Part shown: one piece after another, positions 40,401 through 51,340 of the stretch
Layout: every line of letters starts with the position of its first letter
Numbering within the stretch: the first letter of the stretch is position 1
Assembly: GCA_022432975.1 (NCBI GenBank)
Contig: CM039503.1
Span: forward strand, 43,903,340-43,967,339
Direction: 5' to 3'
Length of the DNA stretch: 64,000 nt
Source of the DNA: Begonia masoniana
Lineage: Eukaryota; Streptophyta; Magnoliopsida; Cucurbitales; Begoniaceae
The notes under the pieces: generated by a model
Seen by the model: only the letters and a program-made list of their open reading frames with translations
What the model was told of the DNA's origin: nothing
Database searches by the model: none
Position numbers and translations under genes: made by a program

Positions 40401-43400
40401 CACTTCAATCGATTTGTTCCAAAAGAACTGAACGTATCAAGCAAATAAGGTTCACTATTAAATGACTTGTGGATAGAACCAAAGTTATCCATTTAACCTT
40501 CAAGGTTTTAACTTGACGTAATGAGAACGACGTGTATTGAGGTCCCAATAAGCTTCATGGACGCGTAAGTAAGACTTTGTAATACATTTAGTGAAGTATA
40601 AGAAACTTCACTTCAATCGATTTGTTCCAAAAGAACTGAACGTATCAAGCAAACGAGGTTCACTGTTACATGACTTGTGGTTAGAACTTAAGTTATCCAT
40701 TTCACCTTCAAGGTATTAATTTGAAGTGATGAGAATGAAGTGTATTGATGTCCCAATAAGACTCATGGACGCGTAATTAAGACTTAGTAATGCCTTTGAT
40801 GAAGTATAAGAAACTTCACTACAATCGATTTGTTCCAAAATAACTGAACGTATCAAGCAAATAAGGTTCACTGTTACATGACTTGTAGTTAGAATCTAAG
40901 TTATCCATTTAACCTTCAAGGTTTTAATTTACGTAATGAGAACAACGTGTATTGAGGTCCCAATAAGCTTCATGGACGCGTAATTAAGACTTAGTAATGC
41001 GTTTAATGAATTAGTAAGAAACTTCACTTCAATCGATTTGTTCCAAAAGAACTGAACGTATCAAGCAAACTAAGGTTCACTGTTACATGACTTGTGGTTA
41101 GAACCTAAGTTATCCATTTAACCTTCAAGGTATTTAACTTGACTGTAATGAGAACGACGTGTATTGAGGTCCCAATAAGCTTCATGGACGCGTAATTAAG
41201 ACTTAGTAATGCATTTAGATGAATTATAAGAAAGTTCACTTCAATCGATTTGTTCCAAAATAACTGAACGTATCAAGCAACTAAGGTTCATGTTACATGA
41301 TTGTGGTTAGAACCTAAGTTATCCATTTCACCTTCAAGGTATTTATTGAAGTGATGAGAACTGAAGGTATTGACGTCCCAATAAGCTTCATGACGCGTAA
41401 TCTAAGACTTAGTAATGCGTTTGAGACTGTATAAGAAAGCTTCACTTCAATCGATTTGTTCCAAATGAACTGAACGTATCAAGCTAATTAAGGTTCATAT
41501 TTCCTTACCTGACTTGTGGTTAGAACCTAAGGTTATCCATTTATACTTCAAGGTTTTAACATGAGTGTGAGAACGACGTATAATTGATGGTCGCAATAAG
41601 GCTTCATGGACGCGTAATTAAGACTTCACTAATGCGTTTGCTGTAGTATAAGAAACTTCACTTTCAATCCCTATTGTTCCCTAAGAACTTAACGTATTCA
41701 AGCACATGAGGTTCACATGTTACATGACATGTGGTTAGAACCTAAGTTATCCTATTTCACCTTCAAGTTTTACTTTAAGTGATGATGAACGAGTGTTAAT
41801 GTGGTCCACAATTAGCTTCATGGGACGCTGTAAGTACGCCTTAGCTAACTGCGCTTTGATGAAGTATTAAGAAACTTCACTTCATAACGATTTGTTCCAA
41901 AGAACTGAACGTATCAAGCAAACTAGGTTCACTGTTACATGACTTGTGGTTAGAACCTAAGTTATCCATTTCACCTTCAAGGTATTAATGAGTGATGAGA
42001 ACGACGTGTATTGATGTCCCAATAAGCTTCACTGGACGCGGTAATTAAGACTTAGTAATGCCTTTGATGAAGTATAAGAAACTTCACTACAATCGATTTG
42101 TTCCAAAAGAACTGAACGTATCAACCAAATAAGGTTCACTGTTACATGACTTGTGATTAGAACAAAAGTTATCCATTTAACCTTCAAAGTTTTAATTTGA
42201 CGTAATGAGAACGACGTGTATTGAGGTCCCAATAAGCTTCATGGACGCGTAATTAAGGACTTGTACTACATTTAGTGAAGTATAAGAAAGCTTCACTTTA
42301 ATCGATTTGTTCCAAAAGAACTGAACGTATCAAGCAAATGAGGTTCACTGTTACAGGACTTGTGGTTAGAACCTAAGTTATCCATTTCACCTTCAAGGTA
42401 TTAATTTAAAGTGATGAGAACGACTTGTATTGACGTCACAATAAGCTTCATGGACGCGTAATTAAGAGTTAGTAATGCGTTTGATGATGTATAAGAAACC
42501 CCATTTAAATCGATTTGTTACAAAATAATAGAACGTATCAAGCAAAAAATGTTCACTCTTACATGACTTGTTGTTAGAACCTTTGTTATTCATTTAACCT
42601 TCAAGGTTTTAACTTGAAGTGACCAAAACGACGTGTATGGTGGACCAAATAAGCTTCATGAACGCGTAATTAAGACTTACTAATGCATTCGATGAAGTAC
42701 AAGAAACTTCACTTCAATCGATTGGAAACAAAAGAACTGAACGTATCAAGCAAATGAGGTTCACTGTTACATGACTTGTCGTTAGAACCTAAGTTATCCA
42801 TTTTACCTTCAAGGTTTTAACTTGAAGTGATGAGAACGACGTGTATTCACGTCCCAATAAGCTTCATGGACGCGTAATTAAGACATAGTAATGCGTTTGA
42901 TGAAGTATAAGAAACTTCACTTCAATCGATTTGTTCCAAAAAGAACAGAACGTATCAAGCAAATGATGTTAATGTTACATGACTTGTGGTTACAATCTAA
43001 GTTATCCATTTCACTTTCAAGGTTTTAACTTGAAATGATGAGAATGACGTGTATGGAGGACCCAATAACCTTCATAGACGCGTAGTTAAGACTTAGTAAA
43101 GCGTTTGATGAAGTATAAGAAACTTCACTTCAATCGATTTGTTCCAAAAGAACTGAATGTGACGAGCAAATGAGGTTTAATGTTAGATGACTTTTGGTTA
43201 GAACCTAAGTTATCCATTTCACCTTGAAGATTTTAACTTGAAATGATGTGAACGATGTGTATTGAGGTCCCAATAAGCTTCATGGATGCATAATTACGAC
43301 TTAGTAATGCGTTTGATGTAGTATAAGAAACTTCAGTTCAATCAATTTGTTCCAAAATAACTGAACGTATCAAGCAAATAAGGTTCACTGTTACATGAAT

Positions 43401-43569
43401 TTTAGTTAGAACCTAAGTTATCCATTTAACCTTCAACGTTTTAATTTAAAGTAATGAGAACGACGTGTATTGACGTCCCAAAAAGCTTCACGGACCCGTA
43501 ATTAAGACTTAGTAATGCGTTTGATGAAGTGTAAGAAACTTCACTTCAATCGATTTGTTCCAGAATAAC
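19437..43569 (+). repeat. ~207-bp satellite, main block
   Basis: About 117 monomers, all plus orientation. At least three variant classes recur: TTGACGTGATGAG types, TTGAAGTGATGAG types, and a class with GAATGTGACGAGCAAATG and GGTTTAATG (near 24215, 24839, 28803, 32396, 34685, 43155). Local multi-monomer periods are visible: 414 bp (25387/25801) and 624 bp (24215/24839). Two truncated monomers occur, 56 bp at 29454-29509 and 129 bp at 35750-35878. Several patches (22220-22700, 27290-28000, 30320-31920, 34340-34740, 37860-38330, 39330-39870, 41000-41960) are full of 1-bp indels. Small ORFs here are chance readings of the satellite. Confidence 0.95.
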
Positions 43570-46115
43570 TGTAACGACCCCGGCCAGGAGCCGTCACGTA
43601 TTCATAATCTTTCATTAATCGTTCGCTTGACTTTTACTATTATTACATCTTCTCTAACTCTCGACAGACATTCACATTTGCATAATACATATTTTGTTTT
43701 AAAACTAGAAACAGAGACGCAGAACTATCAAGGAAGACGAATCCTCTCGTGCACGATTTCCTACACCTCGTCGGCTCAAACTCTCACAGAGTCGAGCGAC
43801 TAGGCTCGGTCATCGGTTTCTTGACAAAATTCGGGCAAGGAAGGAATGCCCCCCAACTCTCTTCACATAATTCTACTCGGGTTTGCATGGGTTGCATATG
43901 TTGACAATCCACAGGAATTTCAACGTCCGGTCATCACGTGCATTGCGCGTGACTCGCTTAACACCGCCTAAAAGGAGACATCTTCCGGTGGGCACGTGGG
44001 CTCGCGTGCTCAATTAAAACATCATCCGTGACATCCACCGGTCACTAGACGACAAGATAACATTTACAACTTCTGGTGACGTCAGCCAACATCCACCGGT
44101 CACTAGACGACAAAACACATTCTGCATCTACCGGTCACTAAACGACAAACACATTCTGCATCTACCGGTGACTAAACAACAAAACACATTCTGCATCTAC
44201 CGGTGACTAAACGACAAAACACATTCTGCAATACCGGTGACTAAACAACAAAACACATTCTGCATCTATCGGTGACCTAACGACCAAAACACATTCTGCA
44301 TCTACCGGTGACGTCATCCGGAAGACTAACCATCAAACTATTACTCATTCGGCATCTGCCGATGACGTCAGCTGGAAGACTAAACCATCAAACTACTATC
44401 ATCGGCATCTGCCGATGCGTCCGCCGGAAGACCACCATATCCAGCTTCCACTTATGGTAAGAAACACTAAATCATCACATGACACCTTCCAACAGAAAGA
44501 ACCACAACTCATTCAGAATGTATATAGCGGAAGACTTAAGCTACAGCTCATTTATAAATCTATATAATCATTCCTTGACTCAGTGATCAACTAGACAGTC
44601 TCAAGGCTCAACATTATATAATAATCTCATCCTACTTAAACTACCATATCCTTTATTATACTGAAACAAAAGAGCGTTAACCAGGGGTCATAAATCGCCT
44701 TTCCAGTCCTGCACTGTCATTTTGAGCTTCCTCCAGCAACAGCCTTAAGCATCCTCTTTGAACAAAGTATCCTCACCTGAACCTCCTTCACCTACACCAT
44801 AAGGTTCAACTATAAGCCTAATGCTTAGTAAGGAATGCATGCTGACAGATATACATGAGTGCACAAATTAAAGAACACAAGTTCATAAACCTTCTTCATT
44901 CATGTTCCATTTTCATTATTTACATGGCAGGTATTAAGGCAGGAAACGAGGCGAAGACAGGGGTACATAGTCATTTGCCTATCGCGTCAATCATAGTACG
45001 ACTTGCTCGGCCTCCACCGTGGGAGAATCGCGGAGCATGAAGCATCAACTCGGCCTCCACCAGTGGGAGAATCCGCGAGCCATTAATAATCGTTAACTCG
45101 GCCTGTTCTTTTTTTCCCCCCCCAAACCGGTAGGAGCTTCGCGTATCCATTCATATATAGCTTTTCCCCCGCTGGCCGTTAATCATGGTTACATTGGCTC
45201 TTCATGTTTTCTTAAACTTTTTTTAGGCCAAATAAACGTGGCGATCTAAGACATAACATGAAGTCCCAGAGAGAATATCATACCATAAGGACAAGCAAAA
45301 CATCCTGTAAACTTAACATCTTCTTACACAATTTCTTCATATCATGGCAAAACTAGCATAGCAACAGAAGAATCTCAATGATTTCCTATACCCTTGCGGT
45401 GTAGGGCCCTAGTGGCCGTATATCTTAATACATTCACTTACCTGGTTTTCCTCCAAGCCGAGCTTATTCCCTTTAAATTCTTCCCCCTAAAACATGTACA
45501 TTACAGTAGTTAAAACAAAGGTCCTAATAGTTCTATTCCTAAACGTCCAGGATCTAATAGCTAAGGTTACTCCGAATCCTCTGTTTGACACACTGCAGTC
45601 TGAAATATGAAACTAGGTGGACAGGTTGGACCACTGATTAAATCCGAGTTGGTTACTTTGAATGTCAGAATCGATTGGGATTGACATTTCATCTCAGACT
45701 AAAAGGGTCTTTAAAAACTACTTGCGGCCACTGTAAGAAATTCCGAACTCAAATCCGAGCTGAAAAGCCGCAGAAACTTAACAAATAAATGACCTACATT
45801 GTCCCATTTATAATCGGGTGCGGATTTTCAGAGGAAACAGCTGAAACAGCCGTCAGCAAGGGAAGATCTGGCTAGCGAGAGCAAAAGCTTGGGAGCGAAG
45901 GAACGACGAGAGAGACTTGTCGGTACAGTGGTAAAAAGAGGTTAGGTTCCATTTCTATTTATTAACTATCAATCTTAATTACAAAAACTGCCACCAACAA
46001 GTTGTACGTACTTGTAATAAAGTTGTCTAACATAAATTTAAATCATTAATAGGATAAATTAAGAGGGTTGACAATGAAAATGGTCAGAGAATCACCTGGC
46101 CGAAATGAAGTTACA
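43570..46115 (-). mobile_element. Third solo-LTR-like element
   Basis: Plus-strand ends are TGTAACGACCCCGG (43570) and GAAGTTACA (46115). It is the reverse complement of the family seen at 15677-19141: 43570-43720 matches 19141-18990, 44810-44850 matches the CTAAGCATTAGGCTTATAG region, and 45930-46110 matches the LTR start. Flanks read ATAAC before and (A)TAACT after, a probable 5-bp duplication blurred by one base. At 2546 bp it is about 0.9 kb shorter than the inner copy, mainly because its 53-bp array has only about two units. Many indels suggest low base quality. Confidence 0.82.
44085..44310 (+). repeat. ~35-bp minisatellite
   Basis: About six units of the type ACCGGTGACTAAACGACAAA then ACACATTCTGCATCT, some with 1-bp indels. 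It occupies the same relative position in the third LTR as the 17/78-bp and 52/53-bp arrays in its relatives. Confidence 0.85.
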
Positions 46116-46583
46116 TAACTGAACGTTCAAGCAACATAAGGTTCACTATTACATGACTTGTGGTTAGAACCTAAGTTATCCATTATAACCTTCAGGTTTT
46201 ACTTGACGTGATGAGAACGACGTGTATTGAGTCCCAATAAGCTTCATGGATGCGTAATTAAGACTTAGTAATGCGTTTGATGAAGTTATAAGAAACTTCA
46301 CTTGAATCGATTTGTTCTAAAAGAACTGAATGTATCAAGCAAACGAGGTCAAGTTACATGACTTGTGGTTAGAACCTACGTTATCCATTTAACCTTCAAG
46401 GTTTTACTTGACGTGATGAGAACGACGTGTATTGAGTCCCAATAAGGTTCATGGATGCGTAATTAAGACTTAGTAATGCGTTTGATGTAGTATAAGAAAC
46501 TTCACTTCAATCGATTTGTTCCAAAATAACTGAACGTGTCAAGCAAATAAGGTTCACTGTTACATGACTGTGGTTAGACTAAG
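46116..46583 (+). repeat. ~207-bp satellite, last block
   Basis: About two monomers in the same orientation as before, with dropped bases, ending in TGTGGTTAGACTAAG. Satellite is not seen again to the right, so this is the array edge as assembled; the gap at 46706 may hide more. Confidence 0.9.
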
Positions 46584-46705
46584 TTTTTTTTTCCCCACAA
46601 AAAAAAAAAAAAAAAAAGAGGAAAGTAGGAAACTGCATGTTTAGGAATTTATGTCTTCAGCATTCATTTCCTTATTGCTTTAATACTTAGCAATAGGCTA
46701 ATAGA
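46584..46705 (+). repeat. Noisy LTR fragment beside the gap
   Basis: After a poly-T/poly-A stretch, CAGCATTCATTTCC...TTAGCAATAGGCTAATAG is a corrupted plus-strand match to the CAGCATGCATTCCTTACTAAG...AGGCTTATAG segment of the solo-LTR family (near 16958). It is probably the error-rich end of a read at a contig edge. Confidence 0.5.
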
Positions 46706-46805
46706 NNNNNNNNNNNNNNNNNNNNNNNNNNNNNNNNNNNNNNNNNNNNNNNNNNNNNNNNNNNNNNNNNNNNNNNNNNNNNNNNNNNNNNNNNNNNNNN
46801 NNNNN
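46706..46805. other. 100-N assembly gap
   Basis: Exactly 100 N, the usual placeholder for a join of unknown size. It separates the satellite/LTR side from the mirror-image arm. Confidence 0.99.
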
Positions 46806-49800
46806 CCGTTTCTAATCCTATTCACCAGATTAATCCACGTTTAATCTTAAAGGACTTAAATCAAAATTTAAACGTATGTTTTTTCTCTCGCCATCCTATA
46901 GCCCGGTTTCAAGGTCAGCAACTGATATTGAACTCGCGAGAAAGGAAGTGAGAAATGTGAAGACAGAATTGGTAAGATTAGCTGCCTGAGTTTTAATTAC
47001 TCATCTGTATTGCCTACTTACAATGGTAAACAGTACAAGAAAAATCGTCACTGCAATCCAACACTTCTAATACTTATATTCTGGATGCAGCAGCACCCCA
47101 AATTTTTCATGGAGGTAATTCTCAGAACGCTATGCAGCCACCTCCAGCAAATCACCGGGCCCAATCTTCAGCAAGTATGAAAGAAAAGTTATCTAAAACG
47201 CCCTTATGCAGTTTATGACCGAGATCCTGACTACAATGCAAATCCCACTTCCCAATTCGCAGTCTTGAAAATCAACTTGGCAATTCGCGAGCATTATTAA
47301 TAGCATTCCCAAGGCTCACTACCAAGTAACACTGAAGTAAATTCGATAGAGCATTGTAATGCAATTACACTCGAAAGGGTCACAAGTAGTTGACCAGTGC
47401 AAAAAGAGAAAAACTGCCAAAAAGTTGTTTAATGAGGAGTCTAATACAGATGAAGTCAAAAGTCATCACCAATTCTGCCACCCAACTCTGGTACGTTTTC
47501 CACAAAGATTGAAAAAATGTGAAGCTGACAACCATTCTCTCAATTTCTTGAAGTCTTCCAAAACTCCACATTACTATTCCGTTTGCCCAAAGCTTTTGGA
47601 ACAAATGCCGGCATTATGCAAATTTTTTGAAAAAAGAACAATAAATTTCCTTTCTCAAAGCGCAAAATAGAGAGTGTGGTTTTATAGCCTTACAGAAGAA
47701 TGCAGTGCTATTATTCATAAAAAGCTACCTTCAAAAATTAAAAAATCCGGGAAGTGTTTACTGTAGCCGTGCAGATTGGCAGTTCTGGATCTACCAGGGC
47801 ACTATGCGATTTTGGAGCGACATTATTTGATGCCCTTTGTCTATATTCCGAAACTCTTAGGCGAAGCAAAGCCACAGAGGTTCATTATTGATGGCCGAGG
47901 TCGTCTAATTAAACACCCGAGGGGAATCTTTAAGATGTGCTCGTAAAGTTCGACAATTTATATTCCTGCCGATTTATGGGCTGGATATGGAATAAGATGA
48001 AAATGTGCCGATTATATTAGGTCGACCATTCTTAGCTACAGGTGGTGGCCTGTTATTGATCTTGAAAGGGGGAGCTTAAATTGCAAGTACAGGCTGAAGA
48101 GGTGAGATTCAATGTGTATAAGTCAATGGAGTACCCAATATCTAGCGCTGATATATTGTCGGGTGGAATCCTACAAGTTACAATGGAAGCCTTCACTCAC
48201 TAACGACTCTTCCTTGAGCTGAATGAGAGGCAATACGTTGAAAAATTTGGGGGAATCGACATTACGGGTCATACCACCGATTAGAAACCACCTGCCACCA
48301 AAGATTCTGGCGAATGATAAGCTGGTAAATGGGCACAAGGTTACCAATTGGTGCGGTACAGTTAAAAATACAAATTCCATTATATATCGTGACCCAACAT
48401 GACGCAGCATATCGTCAGCTGACGACGTTAAAACACGCACTTGTGGGAGGTACCCCTTAGTTAATTTTTTTCCGTTTATTTATTTTTCTTATTTTTATTT
48501 CTTTATTTTTTGTTTTTGTTATTTTGTCATTTTTCGTTTTACTGTTGTATTTCGTTTCCTTTTTATTTTCGTTTTCGGTTGGGATGTATTTCAATGTGTT
48601 TGTTATTGCTTTAAGGTTTCTTTTCATTTTATTTTCTCTTTTTACTTTATTGCATTTTTTATTTTTATCTTTTCTGTTTTTTTTTAAATAGGTTTCGATT
48701 ACAAGTCATTTTATTTCCTTGTTATCTTTTATTTCTTTTCCTGTTAAAATTAATAAGATATAATTTCTTCATTCATTTTTATTTTATTTGTATTTTATTT
48801 TATTTTATGTTATTCTGTTATTTTTTAGTTTTAGTTATTTTCTTACTTTAATTTTCTTTTTATTTAGTTTTCTTATTTTATTTTTTATTTATTTTTCTCT
48901 TTTAAATAATCCGATTCAGTTTTCCTAATTCTTAATTCCTTTAATCATTTAATTTATTTTTTCATCTAACAAAAAAAAAAAAAGCCCAGAGCTCCGTGGA
49001 CTTTATATTATAAAGTGGTCTTTATTTATTTTATTTTATTATTTTAGTTTCTTCTTTCTTTTCTTCTTGTATTTCTTATTTTTATTTTCTTCTTTGCATT
49101 TTAACGTTTGCAGATTTTTTATTTTATTTTGCATTTCTTTATTTTACTAACTGTGTTATTAGTACTTTATATTTTTAAAAAAAAAAAAAAAAAAAAAGCT
49201 TTTTTGCCTCAATTACTCCTGCGCCTGCAACGTCCACGATCAGCTCAAGACTTATGAGGTACGCACTTTTACCCTATCTTTTTTATACATGTGAGGACCA
49301 TGTCTTATTTTAATTTGTGGGTGATTTTAGCGTATCTTAGCCCGTTGATATATTCTGGTATTGCAATCTGAAATCTTGGTTTGAGGTGTCGATGATGATT
49401 TAAATGATTGATTCATACTTTAATTCCTTGAGAAATGCTGAGAAAAAGAGTGATTGTTTTAGTTTTCAATTTGATTAGAGCTTACAAGTTATCTTCAAAA
49501 TCGAACACGGTCATTTTGTTTGATGTCTATTGTTGGTAAATTTGTTTAGTCTATAAAGTGAACCCAGATACTGTAAGGGAGTGAACGAGAATAAACAGGG
49601 TAGGGGTGTACTCCAGCAAATGTGTGAGCAGAAGATACTGTGAAGACAATCTGTCTTGGTTTTTGCTCAATTATCCTCGATGTGATTGATATTTTTTCTG
49701 AACAAAAGAATGATTTAGGCCATCTTTGAACCGTTGACTTTCTATTCTGAGCCTACCTTATTGTGTCATTTATTACACCCATAGTCCACCCTTTGAGTCC

Positions 49801-49868
49801 TTTATTTACAATCATTTGTCACCTGAAATTAGCCTAGCTTTATATATATTCTCTTAACCTTATTTATT
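46806..49868 (+). repeat. Left arm of a large inverted repeat (noisy gag copy)
   Basis: Reverse-complement match to about 49869-52900: 47081-47160 matches 52690-52600, 48330-48460 matches 51410-51280, and 49800-49868 matches 49940-49869. It carries the same gag-protease sequence in plus orientation (about 47080-48420) but with frequent dropped and added bases, so no reading frame survives. The ORFs at 47359-47670 and 48171-48440 are fragments of it. The symmetry centre near 49868 has almost no spacer. I read this as a fold-back read or assembly artefact rather than a second element; a genuine inverted duplication cannot be excluded. Confidence 0.8.
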
Positions 49869-50529
49869 AAAAAAATAGGTAAGAGAAATATATAAAGCTA
49901 GGCTAATTTCAGTGACAAATGAATTGTTAAATAATAGGCTCAAAAGGGTGACTATGGGTGTCATTAATGACACAATAAGGTAGGCTCAGAAAGCTCAAAC
50001 GGTTCAAAGATGGCCTAAATCATTCTTTTGTTCAGAAAAATATCAATGTCACATTCGAGGATAAATGAGCAAAACCAAGAAAGATTTGTCTTCACAGTAT
50101 TCTCATTCTCACACATTGACTGGAGTTACACTCCCTTACCCTGTTTATTCTCGTTCACTCCCTTACAGTATCTGGGTTCACTCTTAGTAGACTACACAAA
50201 TATTACCAACAAATAGAATCAAACAAGAATAGAACGTGTTCAGATTTTTGAAGATAACTCTGTAAGCTCTAATCAATGAAAACTAAAACAAATCACTCTT
50301 TTACTCAGCATTTCTCAAGGAATTAAAGTATGAATCAATCATTTAAATCATCATCGACACCTCAACCAAGATTTCAGATTGCAATACCAAAATATATCAA
50401 AGTGCTAAGATACGCTAAAATCACCCCCAAACTTAAAATAGACATTGTCCTCAATGTATAAAAAATATAGGGTAAAAGTTGCGTACCTCATAATGTCTTG
50501 AGCTGATCGTGGAGTTGCGGTCGAAGGAG

Positions 50530-50546
50530 TAATTGAGCAAAAAAGC

Positions 50547-50577
<31 letters not shown>

Positions 50578-51290
50578 AAAGTACTAATAACACAGTAAAA
50601 TAAAGAAATGCAAAATAAAATAAAAAATTGCAAACGTAAAATGCAAAGAAGAAAATAAAAATAAAGAAATAAACATAAAGGAAAAGAAAGAAGAAATAAA
50701 ATAAATAAATAAAATAAAATAAAGAAAACTTATTATAATAAAGTCCCACGTGAGCTATGTCTTTTTTTTTTTTTTTAGAGTGAATAAAATAAATTAAAAT
50801 GATAAAAGGAATTTAAGAATTAAGAAAACTGAATCGGACCTTATTTAAAAGAAGAAAATAAATAAAATAAAATAAGAAAAATAAATAAAAGAAATAAAGT
50901 AAGAAACTAAATAAAACTAAAATAACAGTAATAAAATAAAATAAATAAAATACAAATAAAAATAAAATGAATGAAGAAATTATTATTATTATTATTTTAA
51001 CATGAAATAAATAAAATGATAACAAGGAAATAAATGACTTAATCGAAACCTATTTTAAAAAAAAACAGAAAGATAAAATAAAAAGTGAAATAAAGTAAAA
51101 AAGAGAAAATAAAATGAAATAAGAAACTAAAGCATAAAAACACATGAAAATACAATGAAAACGAAAACGAAATAAAAAGGAAAACGAAACTACAACTAAG
51201 TAAAACGAAAATGAAAATAACAAAAACAAAAATAAACAGAAATAAAAATAAAGAAAAATAAATAAAGGAAATAAATAACTAATGGGTTAC
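50530..51290 (-). other. AT-rich non-coding part of the gag element
   Basis: Downstream of the protease stop (minus strand) the sequence is almost entirely A/T, with poly-T runs at 50549-50571 and about 50762-50776 and many TTTTATTT-like words. Small ORFs here (50405-50749, 50813-51025 minus) translate to runs of F, Y, L and K and are composition artefacts. The mirror copy lies at 48453-49200. Confidence 0.8.
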
Positions 51291-51340
51291 CTCCCACCAA
51301 GTGCGTGTTTTAACCGTCGTCAGCTTGACGATATGCTGCG

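Noticed and set aside
19437..43569. Assignment to a named centromeric satellite
   Set aside because: Period and HindIII site fit several plant satellites, but I cannot match the monomer to a named family from sequence alone.
43570..46115. Complete two-LTR retrotransposons for the TGTAAC...GTTACA elements
   Set aside because: No internal primer-binding site, polypurine tract, coding sequence or second copy of the ends; each is one LTR unit.
47359..48440. ORFs in the left mirror arm as a separate gene
   Set aside because: They are corrupted reverse-complement copies of the gag-protease at 51341-53735, with frame changes every few dozen bases.
50405..51025. Minus-strand ORFs rich in F, L, Y and K resembling membrane proteins
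   Set aside because: Produced by A/T-only sequence and homopolymers; no start context or family resemblance.
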